64,000 nt of DNA from Serpula lacrymans var. lacrymans S7.9 (lineage: Eukaryota; Basidiomycota; Agaricomycetes; Boletales; Serpulaceae): NCBI RefSeq assembly GCF_000218685.1, contig NW_006763291.1:2450308-2514307 (forward strand), given 5' to 3'. Each line of letters begins with the position of its first letter. Position 1 is the stretch's first letter. A model generated the notes under the pieces. It saw only the letters and a list, made by a program, of their open reading frames with translations, searched no databases and was not told the origin of the DNA. The translations under genes and the position numbers were made by a program. Positions 12,952 to 25,349 of the stretch are shown here, in pieces.

Positions 12952-15900
12952 ATGTCCTCGCATACGCAACATTTACCCGCAGGTTGGGCTGCAGAATGGT
13001 GAGCATATTACTGCCAGCACACCAGGTTTTCGAATTGTTCTTAACTGTTTTTGCAGGGATGCATCCAACCAGAGATATCTCTATATTGGTTAGCATATTC
13101 AACAAATCTCACCACAACAAGGCTTGACTTTTTGCAGAAACCCTTACTGGGCGCACACAGTGGGATCCTCCCATTCAAGCATCGACCGCAGTAATGGACC
13201 TTCATGCAGCTTCAGTTCCCTCTACACATGGAAAACGTCGCCAATATGCTGCTGGTCAAACGCAAGCTTACTATAGTGCCTCAGATGGCCCTACAGATCC
13301 TGCATACGGCGTGTCAACACCACAGCAACACCCTACTGTCCCAACCGGTCAGCTATTTACACCGGGTCTAGCCGCTGATCAACAGTTCGCTATGCAACAA
13401 CAGCCTCAGGCTCAGTATTATGCTCCCCAACAAGAGCCGCAATACATTAACGCCCCTGGTTTTGGTCAGGAGCCAGTTTATAACCCACCTTCCGCTCCAG
13501 TCAATGCACTCGCAGATCAGTTTGGGCAGATGGGAGTTGGAGGTCAAAAACCTTATCAGCTGCTCACCACCAATCTTCTCACTTCCCCGCCTGATCCCCG
13601 CGAGTTGTCACGACCACCCCCAGAGATGCGCCTGCCACCTAATTCCTGTATCACGAACTCGCCGTTTGCCAATGCTGACCCGTCGTATCAACGTTCAACC
13701 CTTAATGCGATACCTACTACTTCTTCTCTCCTCAGCAAATCCAAGCTTCCGTTGGGCCTCGTTATAACACCTTACCGAAGTTTGAACGAGGGCGAGCAAC
13801 CTGTCCCTGTCGTTACCGATACTGTCATTGCGCGATGCAGACGCTGTAGGACGTACATCAACCCCTACGTTCAGTTTATAGACGGTGGCAACCGGTAAGT
13901 CCTACAATCGCTAAACTTGAGGGTACTATGACTCAAATGTGATTCTTATACACCAACTCGTAGCTGGCGATGTTGTATGTGTAATATGTCAAATGAAGTC
14001 CCGCAGCTCTTCGACTGGGATCAAGCTCGTAATCAGCCAGGGGATAGATGGTCACGCGAAGAGCTGAATCACTCCGTTGTCGAGTTTGTGGCGCCCACTG
14101 AATACATGGTTCGACCGCCTCAGCCCCCTGTGTATGTCATTCTCATTGACGTTAGCCATATTGCGGTGCAATCCGGTGCGTATACATCGACTCACTGAAT
14201 AAAGTTGAGGCTAATATTGACACTGTAGGTATGGTGGCTACTGCTACACGTACTATCCTGGAGAACCTGGATCGCATACCGAACGAAGATGAAAGGACTA
14301 AAATTGCAATTATTGCTTATGATGTTGCACTCTACTTCTTCTCTATGCCGGTTTGTTTGATTTTCTGATTTCAAAGAAACCGCCTCTGACACGAGAAATG
14401 CTCAGCCTGGCAACACCGAGTCCACGATGTTGGTTGTTTCAGACACAGACGATGTTTTCTTACCTAAACCAACGGACCTTCTTGTGAACCTGGTGGAAGC
14501 ACGCGCATCCTTGGAAGCTCTTCTGGGAAGAATTAATGATATGTTCCAAGACAACCATACTGTAGGCAGCGCGCTAGGACCAGCTCTTCAAGCGGGTTTC
14601 AAGCTGATGGTAAAATTGTTTTACGGAGCTTTTCTTTCATATTCAAGTATTTAAACGGATGTATTGTTAGGCCCCCATTGGAGGTAAAATCATGGTCCTT
14701 TCGGCCTCGCTTCCCAACATCGGGGCTGGAGCGCTCAAGAATCGGGAGGACCCAAAAATATTGGGAACTTCAAAGGTTTGACTTCGCACGTGTTTTTAAT
14801 TGCTCTATTGACACAGGTGATGTTTCAGGAGTCTGGTTTACTCCAAGCTGCTTCGCCTTTCTACAAGACTTTTGCTATCGAATGTTCGAGAGCCCAAGTA
14901 TCAGTGGACATGTTCCTATTCAGTGCTGCATACCAAGACGTTGCAAGTCTCGGTTCGTGATATTTATTCTGTTTCACTTGGCTTGAAGTGACGAATGAAA
15001 CGCATAGCTTGTCTGCCGCATTATACTTCAGGCCAGACTTACTTCTATCCTGCATTCAACGCTGCCCGTTCCGAGGACGCTATCAAGTTCGCTCACGAGT
15101 TCGGCGAAGTTCTCGCCATGCCAATTATGTTGGAGGGAGTGATTCGTGTGCGCGCGTCTAAAGGTGATCACCTTGTTCTGCTGATGGAAATATTGTATTG
15201 AATGGACATCTTTAGGGCTGCGGATGGCGTCGTTCCACGGAAACTTTTTTGTCAGGTCTACGGATCTCCTGGCAATGCCCGCCGTACCCCAAGATCAATC
15301 ATACGCCATTGAAGTTCAAATCGAAGATACGATCACGGCCCCCTTCGTTGTCTTCCAGACAGCCGTTCTCCACACCACATGTTATGGTCAGTCAATTTTT
15401 ATATATTCGCAGAATGTAGGCTGATGTTTTTATAGGTGAACGTCGCATCCGTGTTATCACACACGCCCTTCCTACAACAAGTAGTTTATCAGAACTTTTT
15501 GCCTCTGCAGACCAAGTTGCGATGGCCACACTTCTTGCTAACAAAGCTGTGGAACGCTCGCTCACCCACAAGCTGGAAGATAGCAGGGATGCCGTGTTCC
15601 AGAAGATGGTTGATATACTTGGATCCTACAAGAGTAGCATGACTGCTGCAGGCGCAGGCGCTAGTGCCCAGTTGGCAATTTCAGACAACCTAAAGATGCT
15701 TCCAGTGTTGGTTCTTGGTCTGTTGAAAAATGTAAGCCTAGCAAGATACGCTCATTGCATAGACTCACCATATGTCTTGAACTCTAGGTCGGCATTCGAC
15801 AAAGCGCACAGATCCCTCCTGACCTTAGGGCTTATGCTCAAGCGCTGTTGTCATCGTTGCCATCTCAATCCCTGATTCCTTATATCCACCCTACGTTTTA

Positions 15901-16531
15901 CTCGTTGCACAATATGGCCCCTGAGGTAAGAACATTAGCTTCGTGCATAAAAATTATGTAGATATTTATTCATCTAGGCTGGTACCGTGAGTGAAAATGG
16001 TGTCGTATTACCTATTCCTTTACCTCTCACATCGGAGCGACTGGAGCGACACGGCTTGTTCCTTATTGAGGATGGTCAAACCATATTTCTTTGGATCGGT
16101 CGTGATGCGGTACCTCAGCTGGTACAGGACGTCTTCAACTTACCGAGTTACGATGCCCTGCGCGGGGGGAAGGTCGGCTCATTTTTTGATTTCATCTGAT
16201 AATTTTGAGCTGATATAGGTGGATTAGACCACACTTCCGGTCCTGGATAACCCGTTCTCGCAACGTGTCAACACGATCGTCCAGAAGATCCGGGAGATGC
16301 GTCGGGGCGTTTACTACCCGCATTTATACGTAGTTAAAGAAGACGGGGAACCACCTCTTCGGTTATGGGCATTAAGCTGCTTGATACAAGATCGTGCCGA
16401 TGTTTTACCGAGCTACCAACAGTTTATCACACAATTGAAAGATAAGGTATGTTTTGACGTACATTTACAAGCGGGAGTCGTCTCGATTAACTGGCTGGTT
16501 TTGGCAGGTCAATGGGGCCAATAATTACTAG
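12952..16531 (+). CDS. SEC24: COPII coat cargo adaptor SEC24 with N-terminal WW domain
   Basis: Sec24 pairs with Sec23 and selects cargo for ER-to-Golgi COPII vesicles. In order: a WW domain (about residues 8-40, [20 protein letters not shown] then TGRTQWDPP) from exons 12952-12998, 13057-13088 and the start of 13138 onward; a Gln/Pro-rich region; the zinc finger with CRRC and CCMC; the trunk ([15 protein letters not shown]); the beta-sandwich (TYFYPAFNA); the helical domain; and the gelsolin-like domain ([18 protein letters not shown]). It stops at TAG 16529-16531. The WW exons are in frame with the SEC24 body with no stop between. A shorter start at ATG 13194 would omit the WW domain. About a dozen exons. 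The SEC24 identity is certain; the WW extension is strong but rests on hand-spliced joins. Confidence 0.93.
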
Positions 16532-16876
16532 TCATCAGGATGTCCAGTAGAAGGTATACAGTGCGATGCGTTTTTGTTACCGAGTCCGAATATTACACAT
16601 TTCCCTTGGTCGTTTGTTTTGTGGGCCTATAAGAAACGTGCGACTTTTACCAGTTATGTAAAGGTAGTCCCATGACGAACATTCGATAACCTATTCGCCA
16701 TGAATCTTAGGTGGAACTCCCCTCAATATGTAAACATTGTGCGCGAGGCAATCGAAGCGACATTCTAGATGAGTCTGTGCTTTGCATGATGACTCAGTCA
16801 GCTTTTCTTATCTATAAAAGTGCGGACATGGGATAATATTGGAAAAAACTCGTATCAATTTTAGCTCAACGGCATC
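16532..16876. promoter_or_regulatory. promoter of MFS copy 1 with TATA box
   Basis: TATAAAAG at 16813-16820, 57 bases before the start codon at 16877, is a good TATA box. The rest is SEC24 3' flank. Confidence 0.55.
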
Positions 16877-19022
16877 ATGTCTCTCTCACCTCCAACACTG
16901 AATGCCAACATTGGTTCTGATATTGCTGAAAACCCCATTACGTCGGGATCTGCACCCATTCTATCTACGTCGCCGAGGCCTCGTCCCAAGCTCGATCACT
17001 ATGATTCAAAGAACAGCGATAGAGAAACTATAGAACTTGCCCCCGTCATGCTGATGGGGGATGTCTCGACTACACTAACTGAGTCTACTACATCAGTCGT
17101 TCCTACGAAATCTCAACGTCTACGTAGCCGAATACAATTTGCGAGCCTTTGTTGGACCCTGTATGTTACTGGTTGGAATGACGGTTCGAGTGGTCCGTTG
17201 CTCCCACGGATACAAAAGGTCTATAATGTAAGTGTGATATTGACTAGTTCGCGTAGTCTTGAGTTAATCATCTATTCTTGTTAAGGTCGGGTTTACTACG
17301 GTGTCTCTCATCTTTGTCTTCGCGTGTATTGTATGTGGTCACAGATATCACGGGCTAATCTGCAGCTGATGGTCGTGTTCCTCGCTGCAGGGATTTTTAA
17401 TTGGAGCAACTACCAACGTCATATTAACTGATAAACTAGGCTTTGGGAAGGTAAAAGAATCGACATCCTCAATGACAGAGTCTGACATATCCCATTATTT
17501 ATCGTAGGTTATCGTGATAGGTTCTTTATTTCTTCTTCAATTGTGTCTTAGATAACATTCTAATGACCTAATGACCAAACCCTACTAGGTGCTGCATTGC
17601 AAGTCATTGCCTATAGTTTAGAGGCTTCAGCTCCTCCTTTCCCTGTCTTCATTCTAGGCTATGGTATCAATGGAATGGGAATGGCATATGAGGAAAGTTT
17701 TCTTCCCTTCTGTAATATCATATCTGCCTAATAGCTATATACAGAATGCTCAATCAGTTGGTTATGTAGCTAGCTTCAAGAAGAATGCAGAAGCAAAAAT
17801 GGGATTGTTGATGGCTGCATATGGTACGTTGCAGTTCACAAGTCGACTCATATAATCCTGACATTCGACCAGGAGCGGGAGCATTTTCGTCACCTTTGGT
17901 CGCAACGCATTTTTCGCAGCTTCCGCACTGGTCGTTCCACTACCTGTGCTCTTTGGGAATTGCTCTGTCTAATACTATCATATTAACGCTCGTTTTTGGT
18001 CTGAAGAACCAAGATGGTAGGACCTGCCCCATACTGAGTTTTATGTTCTGCGATAGCTAAATCATTATTCAGAATGCCTTGCACAGATAGGTCTAGCGGC
18101 GATGGAGACAGGCACGAGTCAAGATAGTAAATTCCGGCAGATTTTTGCCTTGAGAGACGTCCACCTCCTTGCTTCTTTCATCCTAGTGTATGTTGGTGCC
18201 GAAGTGACTGTAGGAGGTACGTCATTATAGCAATGGACCATGTTCACAAATTGAACTTGTCTGTGGCAGGGTGGATTGTCACATACGTAATTGACGTGAG
18301 AGGTGGAGGTCCCTCATCTGGATACATATCTTCCGGATTCTTTGGTGGTGGGTAACATAGCGCCATTACAAAACCTTTACTAAACCTTCTCAAATAGGGC
18401 TCATGATTGGCAGAGTAGCTCTATTATGGGTGAATCGCAAAGTTGGTCAAGATTTTCTATCGCAAACACCGCTTTACTTACGTTTGATTAAGATTGGAGA
18501 ACGTCACGCACTATTCATCTATGCTATCTTAGCTATAGCGTATGTTTCAATGTAACGCCATACCACTGCTCTCACTCACACTTTGTTTTAGTATGGAGTT
18601 AGTGGTATGGTTAGTCCCTTCCCTTGTTGGCGGAGCGGTGGCCGTAGCCATTATCGGCGTGTTGTTGGGACCCATGTATCCCATTGCCATGAACCATTGC
18701 GGAAGAGTCCTCCCTCGATGGCTACTCACAGGTGTGTGTACGAGAATTGGTTCATGCAACAGTTGCTAATACTTGAGATTATGCTCAGCTTCAATAGGGT
18801 GGATATGCGGTGTCGGGCAAGCTGGGTCTGCGTTGGTCCCTTTCATGGCTGGCTCTGTTGCTTCACGGGCGGGGATCAAGAGTTTACAACCTGTGTATGA
18901 TGTCTTATCGCCTGGCGTATTTAACTTACCAACTGACGTGTTTTGATAGGTTGGTTGGTATAATGGGTCTCATGACCGCTCTGTGGGCATTCGTTCCCAA
19001 GGGCCCGCGCCGTGCTGATTGA
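16877..19022 (+). CDS. MFS transporter, tandem copy 1
   Basis: A 12-helix major facilitator protein with a cytoplasmic N-terminus of about 90 residues (Ser/Thr-rich, PTKSQRLRSRIQFASLC). Landmarks are GWNDGSSGPLLPRIQKVY, GFGKVIVIGALQVIAYSLE, LLMAAYGAGAFSSPLVATHF, HWSFHYLCSLGIALSN, WIVTYVIDVRGGGPSSGY, GFFGGLMIGRVALLWVN, GVLLGPMYPIAMNHCGRVLP and the end PKGPRRAD. It resembles the fungal Bsc6-like MFS group, whose substrate is unknown to me. Around ten introns. The neighbour at 19421 is a close paralogue with the same intron positions. Confidence 0.85.
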
Positions 19023-19420
19023 TGGTGCCTACTAGGCTACTCTGTCCCGGTCAAGCTGTCTGTTTACCTCCCACAAGGGATGTAAAGGGGTTCGCGATTA
19101 ACCCAGTCCATGGTCAGAACTGATTTCCATGAAGATTGAACGCTAGGTCGTTTATGAAATGTTCTTATGATTTTTACTCTTGAAATATCTCGCATACATA
19201 GATTTGTTGTTCATAGACATAGATAGTGTAGGTACAGGGAGTAGCGTAGTAGTAGATGCTGTAAAGTCCTTACTCCGGAACAATCGGGCCGCATGGAAAT
19301 GAAGTATGAGGTCAAGACTGACTCTGAGAAGTACTTATTATCTTTTATGTATTTTATCACTGTGGGATTCCGTAAACTGGTTTTGCTTTCGACGTCCATT
19401 GTCCTTTGCACTTGACCTGT
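19023..19420. other. spacer between the two MFS copies
   Basis: 398 bases of 3' flank of copy 1 and promoter of copy 2. No clear TATA box like that of copy 1, and no coding sequence seen. Confidence 0.4.
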
Positions 19421-21513
19421 ATGTCTGCCCCATTGTCGGGCCAACCCCCGCTCAATAGTGGAAAGAGTAATGGTCATATACTTGCATCCCCAACGCTGCG
19501 GTCTAAACTAGACTTGCCCAGCGGTACCGCGACGGATATCACAGATAAGAAGCAGTCATCACCAGTCCACCTAAAACATGAAAACTCCCCAGAGATGCAG
19601 CCAGCTAATGACATCGCTTCGCCTTCCTCCAAGTCGATAACCGTAGGCTTGCCTACCAAGCCTCAGCGGATTCGTGCTCGAATCCAGTTTGCAGCGTTAT
19701 GTTGGTGCTTATACGTTGCTGGATGGAATGACGGAACCACAGGTCCTTTACTGCCTCGTATACAAAAAGTGTATGGTGTATGTGGGAAGTACTTATAGTC
19801 AATATACTGATGGTCTCAGAAGATATATTAGGTTGGATTTACAGTAGTCTCCCTTATTTTCGTGTTTGCATGTGTCGTATGATATTCATATCTTCTATCC
19901 TCTCTCTGAATAGTTCATAACATGCACCCTAGGGTTTCATATCGGGAGCATTGTCAAACCTCGTTTTAACAGAAAAGCTTGGTTTTGGCAAGGTCATTGT
20001 ATTGGGTTAGTAACTCACACCATCACTTTCTCTCCTATGACTGACATGTTGTCCTCTTTCAGGTGCCTTTTTACAGCTAGTTGCATATGCCATCGAAGCA
20101 TCAGCTCTTCCGTTTCCTGCATTTGTTCTTGGCTATGCAATCAATGGGTTCGGTATGGCCTTACAAGTAAGGTTTCCCCCTAAATTTCATACAATGGTGC
20201 ACTACATCTTGAATTTGTGTCAGGATGCACAAGCCAACGGGTTCGTGGCTAGTCTCACAGATAATGCCTCAGCTAAAATGAGCCTTATGCACGCTGCTTA
20301 TGGTTAGTGTGTTCAATAAAACGGTATCACATATGAAGATTGACCATTTCTCTTAGGGGCTGGAGCGCTTTCAGCACCATTAGTGGCAACGCAATTCGCT
20401 CAGCTTCCGCACTGGTCATTTCATTACCTATGTTCACTTGGCGTTGCCTTGTTGAACACGATCATACTAGTGGCTGTCTTCAAATTAAAACCGCAAGATG
20501 GTATCAATAATTCTCGACGTTCCAAACTAAATTTACTTATTCCATTGCCTTACAGAATGTTTAGCTCAGATCGGACAAGCAGCAGGAGAGAAAGGCACGA
20601 GTGAAGATAGCCAATTCCGACAGATATTCCGGCTGAGGGAACTTCATCTTCTCGCATTTTTCATTCTGGTCTATGTAGGCGTCGAAGTTACGATGGGAGG
20701 CACGTATACTGATTGAATGTTGATCCCCTTCTGACATGCTCACTAATCAAGGTTGGATCGTTACATATATCATTGATGTGCGACATGGGGGTGCATCTTC
20801 AGGATACATCTCCTCTGGATTTTTTGGAGGTAGCGTTAACAGCCAGTTGAAAAGCCGCATTTAACAATAGCTTATACATCAGGTCTCATGATCGGTCGTG
20901 TGGCTTTACTTTGGGTAAATCGGGTTGTCAGTATACGAGAATCTTCGATACAAAAGAGACGTTCTGAAAGCTTTCCTTCTAGGTTGGTGAACGCCGTGTA
21001 ATGTACATTTACGCTGTAGTAGCCATAGGGTAAGCATGTCGACACTTGTACTCGATTTACTACTAAAATATCTAATACAGCTTGGAATTCGTGGTCTGGT
21101 TCGTTCCCTCCCTGGTCGGCGGAGCGGTTTCTGTGGCAATCATAGGCGTCTTCCTGGGTCCAATGTACCCCATTGCGATGAATCAAGCTGGGCGCATTTT
21201 GCCTCGTTGGCTCCTGACAGGTATGTCTGTGGTTACATATTTCTGAATAAAGGCATCGGATTTTATAATCTGCAAATATATAGGCTGCATAGGATGGATA
21301 GCTGGTTTTGGTCAAGCAGGGTCTGCTATTTTACCATTCATGACCGGAAGTATTGCATCTCGAGCAGGGATAACAAGTTTGCAACCACTGTACGCATCTT
21401 TGCACTCGAGTGTTCACCACAGCTTAACCCTTGCTGATAGCTTGGTCGCAATGATGGGATTGATGACTATATTATGGGCATTAGTGCCCAGGAACCCGCG
21501 TAAGGTGGACTGA
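19421..21513 (+). CDS. MFS transporter, tandem copy 2
   Basis: Paralogue of the preceding gene, aligned along the whole length: PTKPQRIRARIQFAALC, GWNDGTTGPLLPRIQKVYG, GFGKVIVLGAFLQLVAYAIE, AAYGAGALSAPLVATQF, WIVTYIIDVRHGGASSGY, GFFGGLMIGRVALLWVN, GVFLGPMYPIAMNQAGRILP, ending PRNPRKVD at TGA 21511-21513. I take ATG 19421 as start because the open frame upstream of it offers only a TTG. Introns fall at the same places as in copy 1 (for example directly after the QKVY block and after FKLKPQD), showing duplication of the whole gene. The N-terminal tail differs most between copies. Confidence 0.85.
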
Positions 21514-21602
21514 AAAACAAGACCCATTCCGCTAGTCACAAATATAGTATGGACTGAGATTCTTCACGATCCAATTGTAATGTTGGATAACAGAACTCCC
21601 CA

Positions 21603-21626
21603 ATATATATGTATATATATATATAT
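21603..21626. repeat. AT-dinucleotide microsatellite
   Basis: About 24 bases of (AT)n with one G interruption, in the 3' flank between MFS copy 2 and the ELYS-like gene. Confidence 0.8.
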
Positions 21627-21679
21627 CATTAGATGACACAGCGAATAGACAAACATCTTTCGTGAGCACATAAGGACTG

Positions 21680-24118
21680 TCACCGTTTTCGCCTAGAGCT
21701 ATTACTCTTGGAAGTACTTGAAATGCCTGCTGTCGTAGATGCTCTCATGCTTTTCCTGGGCTTGGTGGGCTTTGGAGGAGACAGAGGCTCCGGAGATGAT
21801 GAGGCAACAGAGGATGCAACAGATAATCTACTAGACCGTCGGGGCCGCGAGGTGGTCTCTCCCTCGATATCTTTTTTGGACGTCCGACCCTTGCGAGCGG
21901 GTCGTCTGCTTACAGGTGAAGGTGGTAACGGTGCGACTTCATCCGCCTCTTCTTCCTCCGTCATCAGAGAGCCAGGTATACTGCTTTTTAAATCAACTTC
22001 CTCCTTCGGAACCCGATTTCTCCTTTCACGTGTGCGTTGTGTTGATGGTGCTGGATGTACAACTGGGTTACGAGGGACACCGTTCCTTTGAGAAGAAGCC
22101 TCTGGTTCGCTATCTTCCTCCTCCATGAACGCACCAGGAACCGTATTACTCTTGACCTCTCTTGGTCGCGTGGGCTGACGTTCATCTGACCGGCTCGCGT
22201 TACCGAAGACAGAGAAGGACAGCTCTGCAGGTGCAGCTTCCTCTATCTCATCCTCCTCCTCCTGAGGTACAGATTTTCCTGATAAGACAGCATTTTCCTC
22301 TTCTGATTCCATGTCTATATCGAAAGGGTGCGTTTCTGCAGGTTTAGAGCTGGGTTTTGGCATAGAGCTTGAAACTTGGCGATCACGATCGAAAGTCCGT
22401 TTGACACCAGCATTAACTGGGGGTTTATAGAAGGCATTAGGAGTTTGGTTGGCACTGCCAGATTTTTCAAAGAGAGAGCTGGTAGGATGAACACCATTAA
22501 CAGCATTTTTGCCGGATATGGACTTTTGAAATGCTCCATGAGTTATTTGTAAGCCAGATGGACCGACGAGCGGAGCGGTCGATTGTGCATTAACAGACGA
22601 TGAAAGACTTGAGGAGAATGGGTGTGTAAGAGATACATTAGCAAGTGGCGGCGTCTGCGGTTTGGCGGAAGCCGGTGCCGAAAACAAACTTTGGTGGGGG
22701 AGCGCAGAAGCAGACCCGTTTTGCGACGATCGCAGAGACGTATTAGAAAGGCTGAAACGTGGTTGTGTTGAGGGTTGTGGTGCTAATGCGCTTGGTGGTT
22801 TCGAAGCAGTACTTCTGACATGTGTAGCGGAACCATTAACGGGAGGTGTTGGTAAAAGCACTTCCTCCCACGACATGCTGAGGTCACCGAGGGGTGTTTT
22901 GGTGCTTCCAGGGAGCGGTTTACTCCTTGATGAGGACATGTCACTCGTTTTGTCGCCAAAGATATTTAATTCCGCTTCAACCAAATTCCTTTCTACCACA
23001 GGCATGGTAGCGAGAATGTCGTCCATCATGCGCCGTCTGTCTTGCATTACTTTGAGAGCTTCGTTGTCCCTGCCGGCTACGACGCCAGAGAATTGACGGT
23101 CAAGCTTAATTGCATCGGCGTAATGTCCGCTCTGGATGAGACGCACGCATACGAGATCTTGGACTACAGGGACAGATATCGAGGGAATAGTTTTAGGTGG
23201 GTGGAGTGCATAGTCGTGAAGCGTCTTCTGTTCATAATCGGATAGCGAGAAAGCCAGCAAGTGTGACAATGGTACAGAACGTGGCTTAGCTGTATTCAGA
23301 ATGATCAGCAATTTTTAAGTACGCTTAACAAATAGGTCATCGTACGTGAAAGACACCACTCGAGGAGCTTCTTTAGCAGTCGTGATCTCGTCTCACTAGA
23401 GTCGGGGAATGAACGTTGATATTGCCAAGCTTCCAATGAACTTGACTCCGCTAAAGCAATGGCATACATGTCCATGTCGTCTGGTTCCGTGAGGGGGGGT
23501 TTAGCCGTCTGTACGTATTTGACAATGAGCTGAGATGGCTTATTTGCGAGGGATATAGCCTGGAGAATTTTGGAAGCGTAGTCTCTATTAAGACGGGCAT
23601 CGGAGAGTATTGAGACAGCTTTCTATGGACCTTTCAGTTAAGTTTTTCGATCTGAAACAAGATTACGACATACCGCAACGTTTACACCCGTGTCTAAAAA
23701 CCAATATGCATCGGCAAGAGATACGAATTGTGGTGGTATGCATCTTTCCTCTTGAAACCTCCCTTCCCTTCCGTCCTCGTACCACTTCAACAAAATATAA
23801 ACAAGGCAATCTTTCTTGAGATTGTCGTAGGAAGAGCCTTGAATAGCGTCTAACAATCGCCGAAGTGCAGCATGGTCTGTGGGAGGATAGTACATGTCCG
23901 GACTTCGAATACCACCTCTCACAAGAAGGACGTCAAATAGCAGCATGTCTGTCATCTGGGCTCGCCTGGCTTCGATCTCCTGTGGCTTTGGGTCGAGCCA
24001 TGGAAAAGCCTCAGGCGGGTCAAAAAGAACAAGCCAGTCTGAGGTTGCATTTTCACCATCCTATGAAATATGAGATGCTTGATAACAGCGAGTGCGGTGC
24101 AATACTTACGACGTCCAT
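21680..24118 (-). CDS. ELYS-like nuclear pore assembly protein
   Basis: The N-terminal half carries the ELYS domain. It starts MDV, then DGENATSDWLVLFDPPEAFP, LLRRGGI-like segments (DVLLVRGGIRSPDMYYPP), a helical repeat (SSYDNLKKDCLVYILLKWYE, FVSLADAYWFLDTG), SLANKPSQLIVKYV, and VQDLVCVRLIQSGHYADAIK. In yeasts and filamentous fungi this short ELYS unit binds the Nup107-160 (Y) complex. The C-terminal 400 residues are disordered and Ser/Pro-rich with acidic patches, and end in a very basic tail (PKPTKPRKSMRAS then SSRRKR) that could bind chromatin, as vertebrate ELYS does with AT-hooks. Four exons or so; the final exon (21680 to about 23290) is long. Confidence 0.85.
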
Positions 24119-24364
24119 GTTATGTCCAAGGGTATACGTGCTGGATGTTGACGCGACCAAGTTGAATGTCGCGGTTCAACAAAAGCAATGGTCTCGGTGC
24201 CCGGAAATGACCGAGCATTGTGGCTGCGGGATTTCTCATTTGCTTCCATTTGAAATTTAGACAGTATGAGGATTGTGACTGAAATAAGTACAGTACAATA
24301 CATCTTTATTGGCGGCGGCGATACAAAGCAGGGAACATTGAAACAGGGTATAGCAAGCAATACA

Positions 24365-25223
24365 TCAACGAGCTGTAGTTTGCTGTCCTGCCGCTTTCTC
24401 TGACAGCCGATCTACGATGGGTGCATCAGCGGCATTAGCAGCTGGAATTTCTAACTTGGAGCTAGCATCTCTACGGTCTGACCGCGTTTCTCCCTTGAAT
24501 CCAAGGTAATATATGCGAGATGAGTCGCCGCCTACTGAATCACTCTTCTCACTGTTGTCAACAGCGTTGAGACCAAAAATATAGAACGACGTACAAAATA
24601 TAAGCTCAGTGAGCTGATGTTAGCAAAGGCTGCAACTCGTAGAGGATATTCGACAACCCCAGTTTCTCCTTCAAGAAGACTAATGTCTAGCTGCGGCTTG
24701 GTGACTTCGGCATCTGCGAAGTCGACAATATTAGGATAATTCGCATACAACCGTAGGTGACGCGGCGTGACTTCTCCTCTGCCTGACGAGAGCCGTCAGC
24801 ACAGTAGTGACTATAGAATTAATACATTTCTAACCAAGTTTGACGATGATGGATTTTAGCCGTACGCTTTGTGTGAAAGGGACATGTATGATCATCTACG
24901 GATAGCCTTAATGTTTTGGAAAAAGTACGGATATGCAAACTTGAAAAGACAGTACCTGGTCATCCACTCCAGAATCTGCGAATTTCATGGTATCATCCCG
25001 TTCGTTCCAAGGTTTGATGATCTCCTTAGCATCCTCTGGTACAACCAGGTTCAGACCGTGCACACTTGACTCGGTTTATCAGTCAAATCACCCAGTCTTC
25101 CATGGCATCGGCACAAAAGCACGACGCTCACTTATCTCTATTGATCAAACCGAAGATATTTCCAGCATCGCCCCCAGCCAGGTCTGGAGCAACAGAATTC
25201 GAGCCATAGTCCGAGTCTGACAT
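24365..25223 (-). CDS. PITH domain protein (PITHD1-like)
   Basis: It starts MSDSDYGSNSVAPDLAGG and has the PITH (DUF1000) domain: IFGLINRDNVHGLNL, EIIKPWNERDDTMKFADSG, MIIHVPFTQSVRLKSIIVKL, PRHLRLYANYPNIVDFADAE, and the closing RIYYLGFKGE. The PITH fold is a beta-sandwich seen alone in PITHD1 and fused to thioredoxin in TXNL1, where it contacts the proteasome. There is no thioredoxin domain or CxxC here, so this is the stand-alone form. Length is about 220 residues over five exons, ending at TGA 24365-24367. It is divergent from uS5m, 126 bases away. Confidence 0.9.
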
Positions 25224-25349
25224 ACCAGTCAGTTTACAAGAGTACGCGGTGCTCCGTATTCGGAAATCTGCTCGGGATATGGCAACAAACAATAACAAAT
25301 ACGTCCGTACCCGTTGGTGGAAATTTCTCTGTGTTCAGTACGGACTACA

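Noticed and set aside
13194..13898. ATG 13194 as the SEC24 start
   Set aside because: The frame stays open upstream through an exon that completes a full WW domain, so the start at 12952 explains more sequence.
19406..19420. TTG-initiated extension of MFS copy 2
   Set aside because: Non-AUG start with no support; ATG 19421 gives a normal N-terminus.
22662..23096. 144-codon plus-strand frame
   Set aside because: Antisense of the disordered region of the ELYS-like protein.
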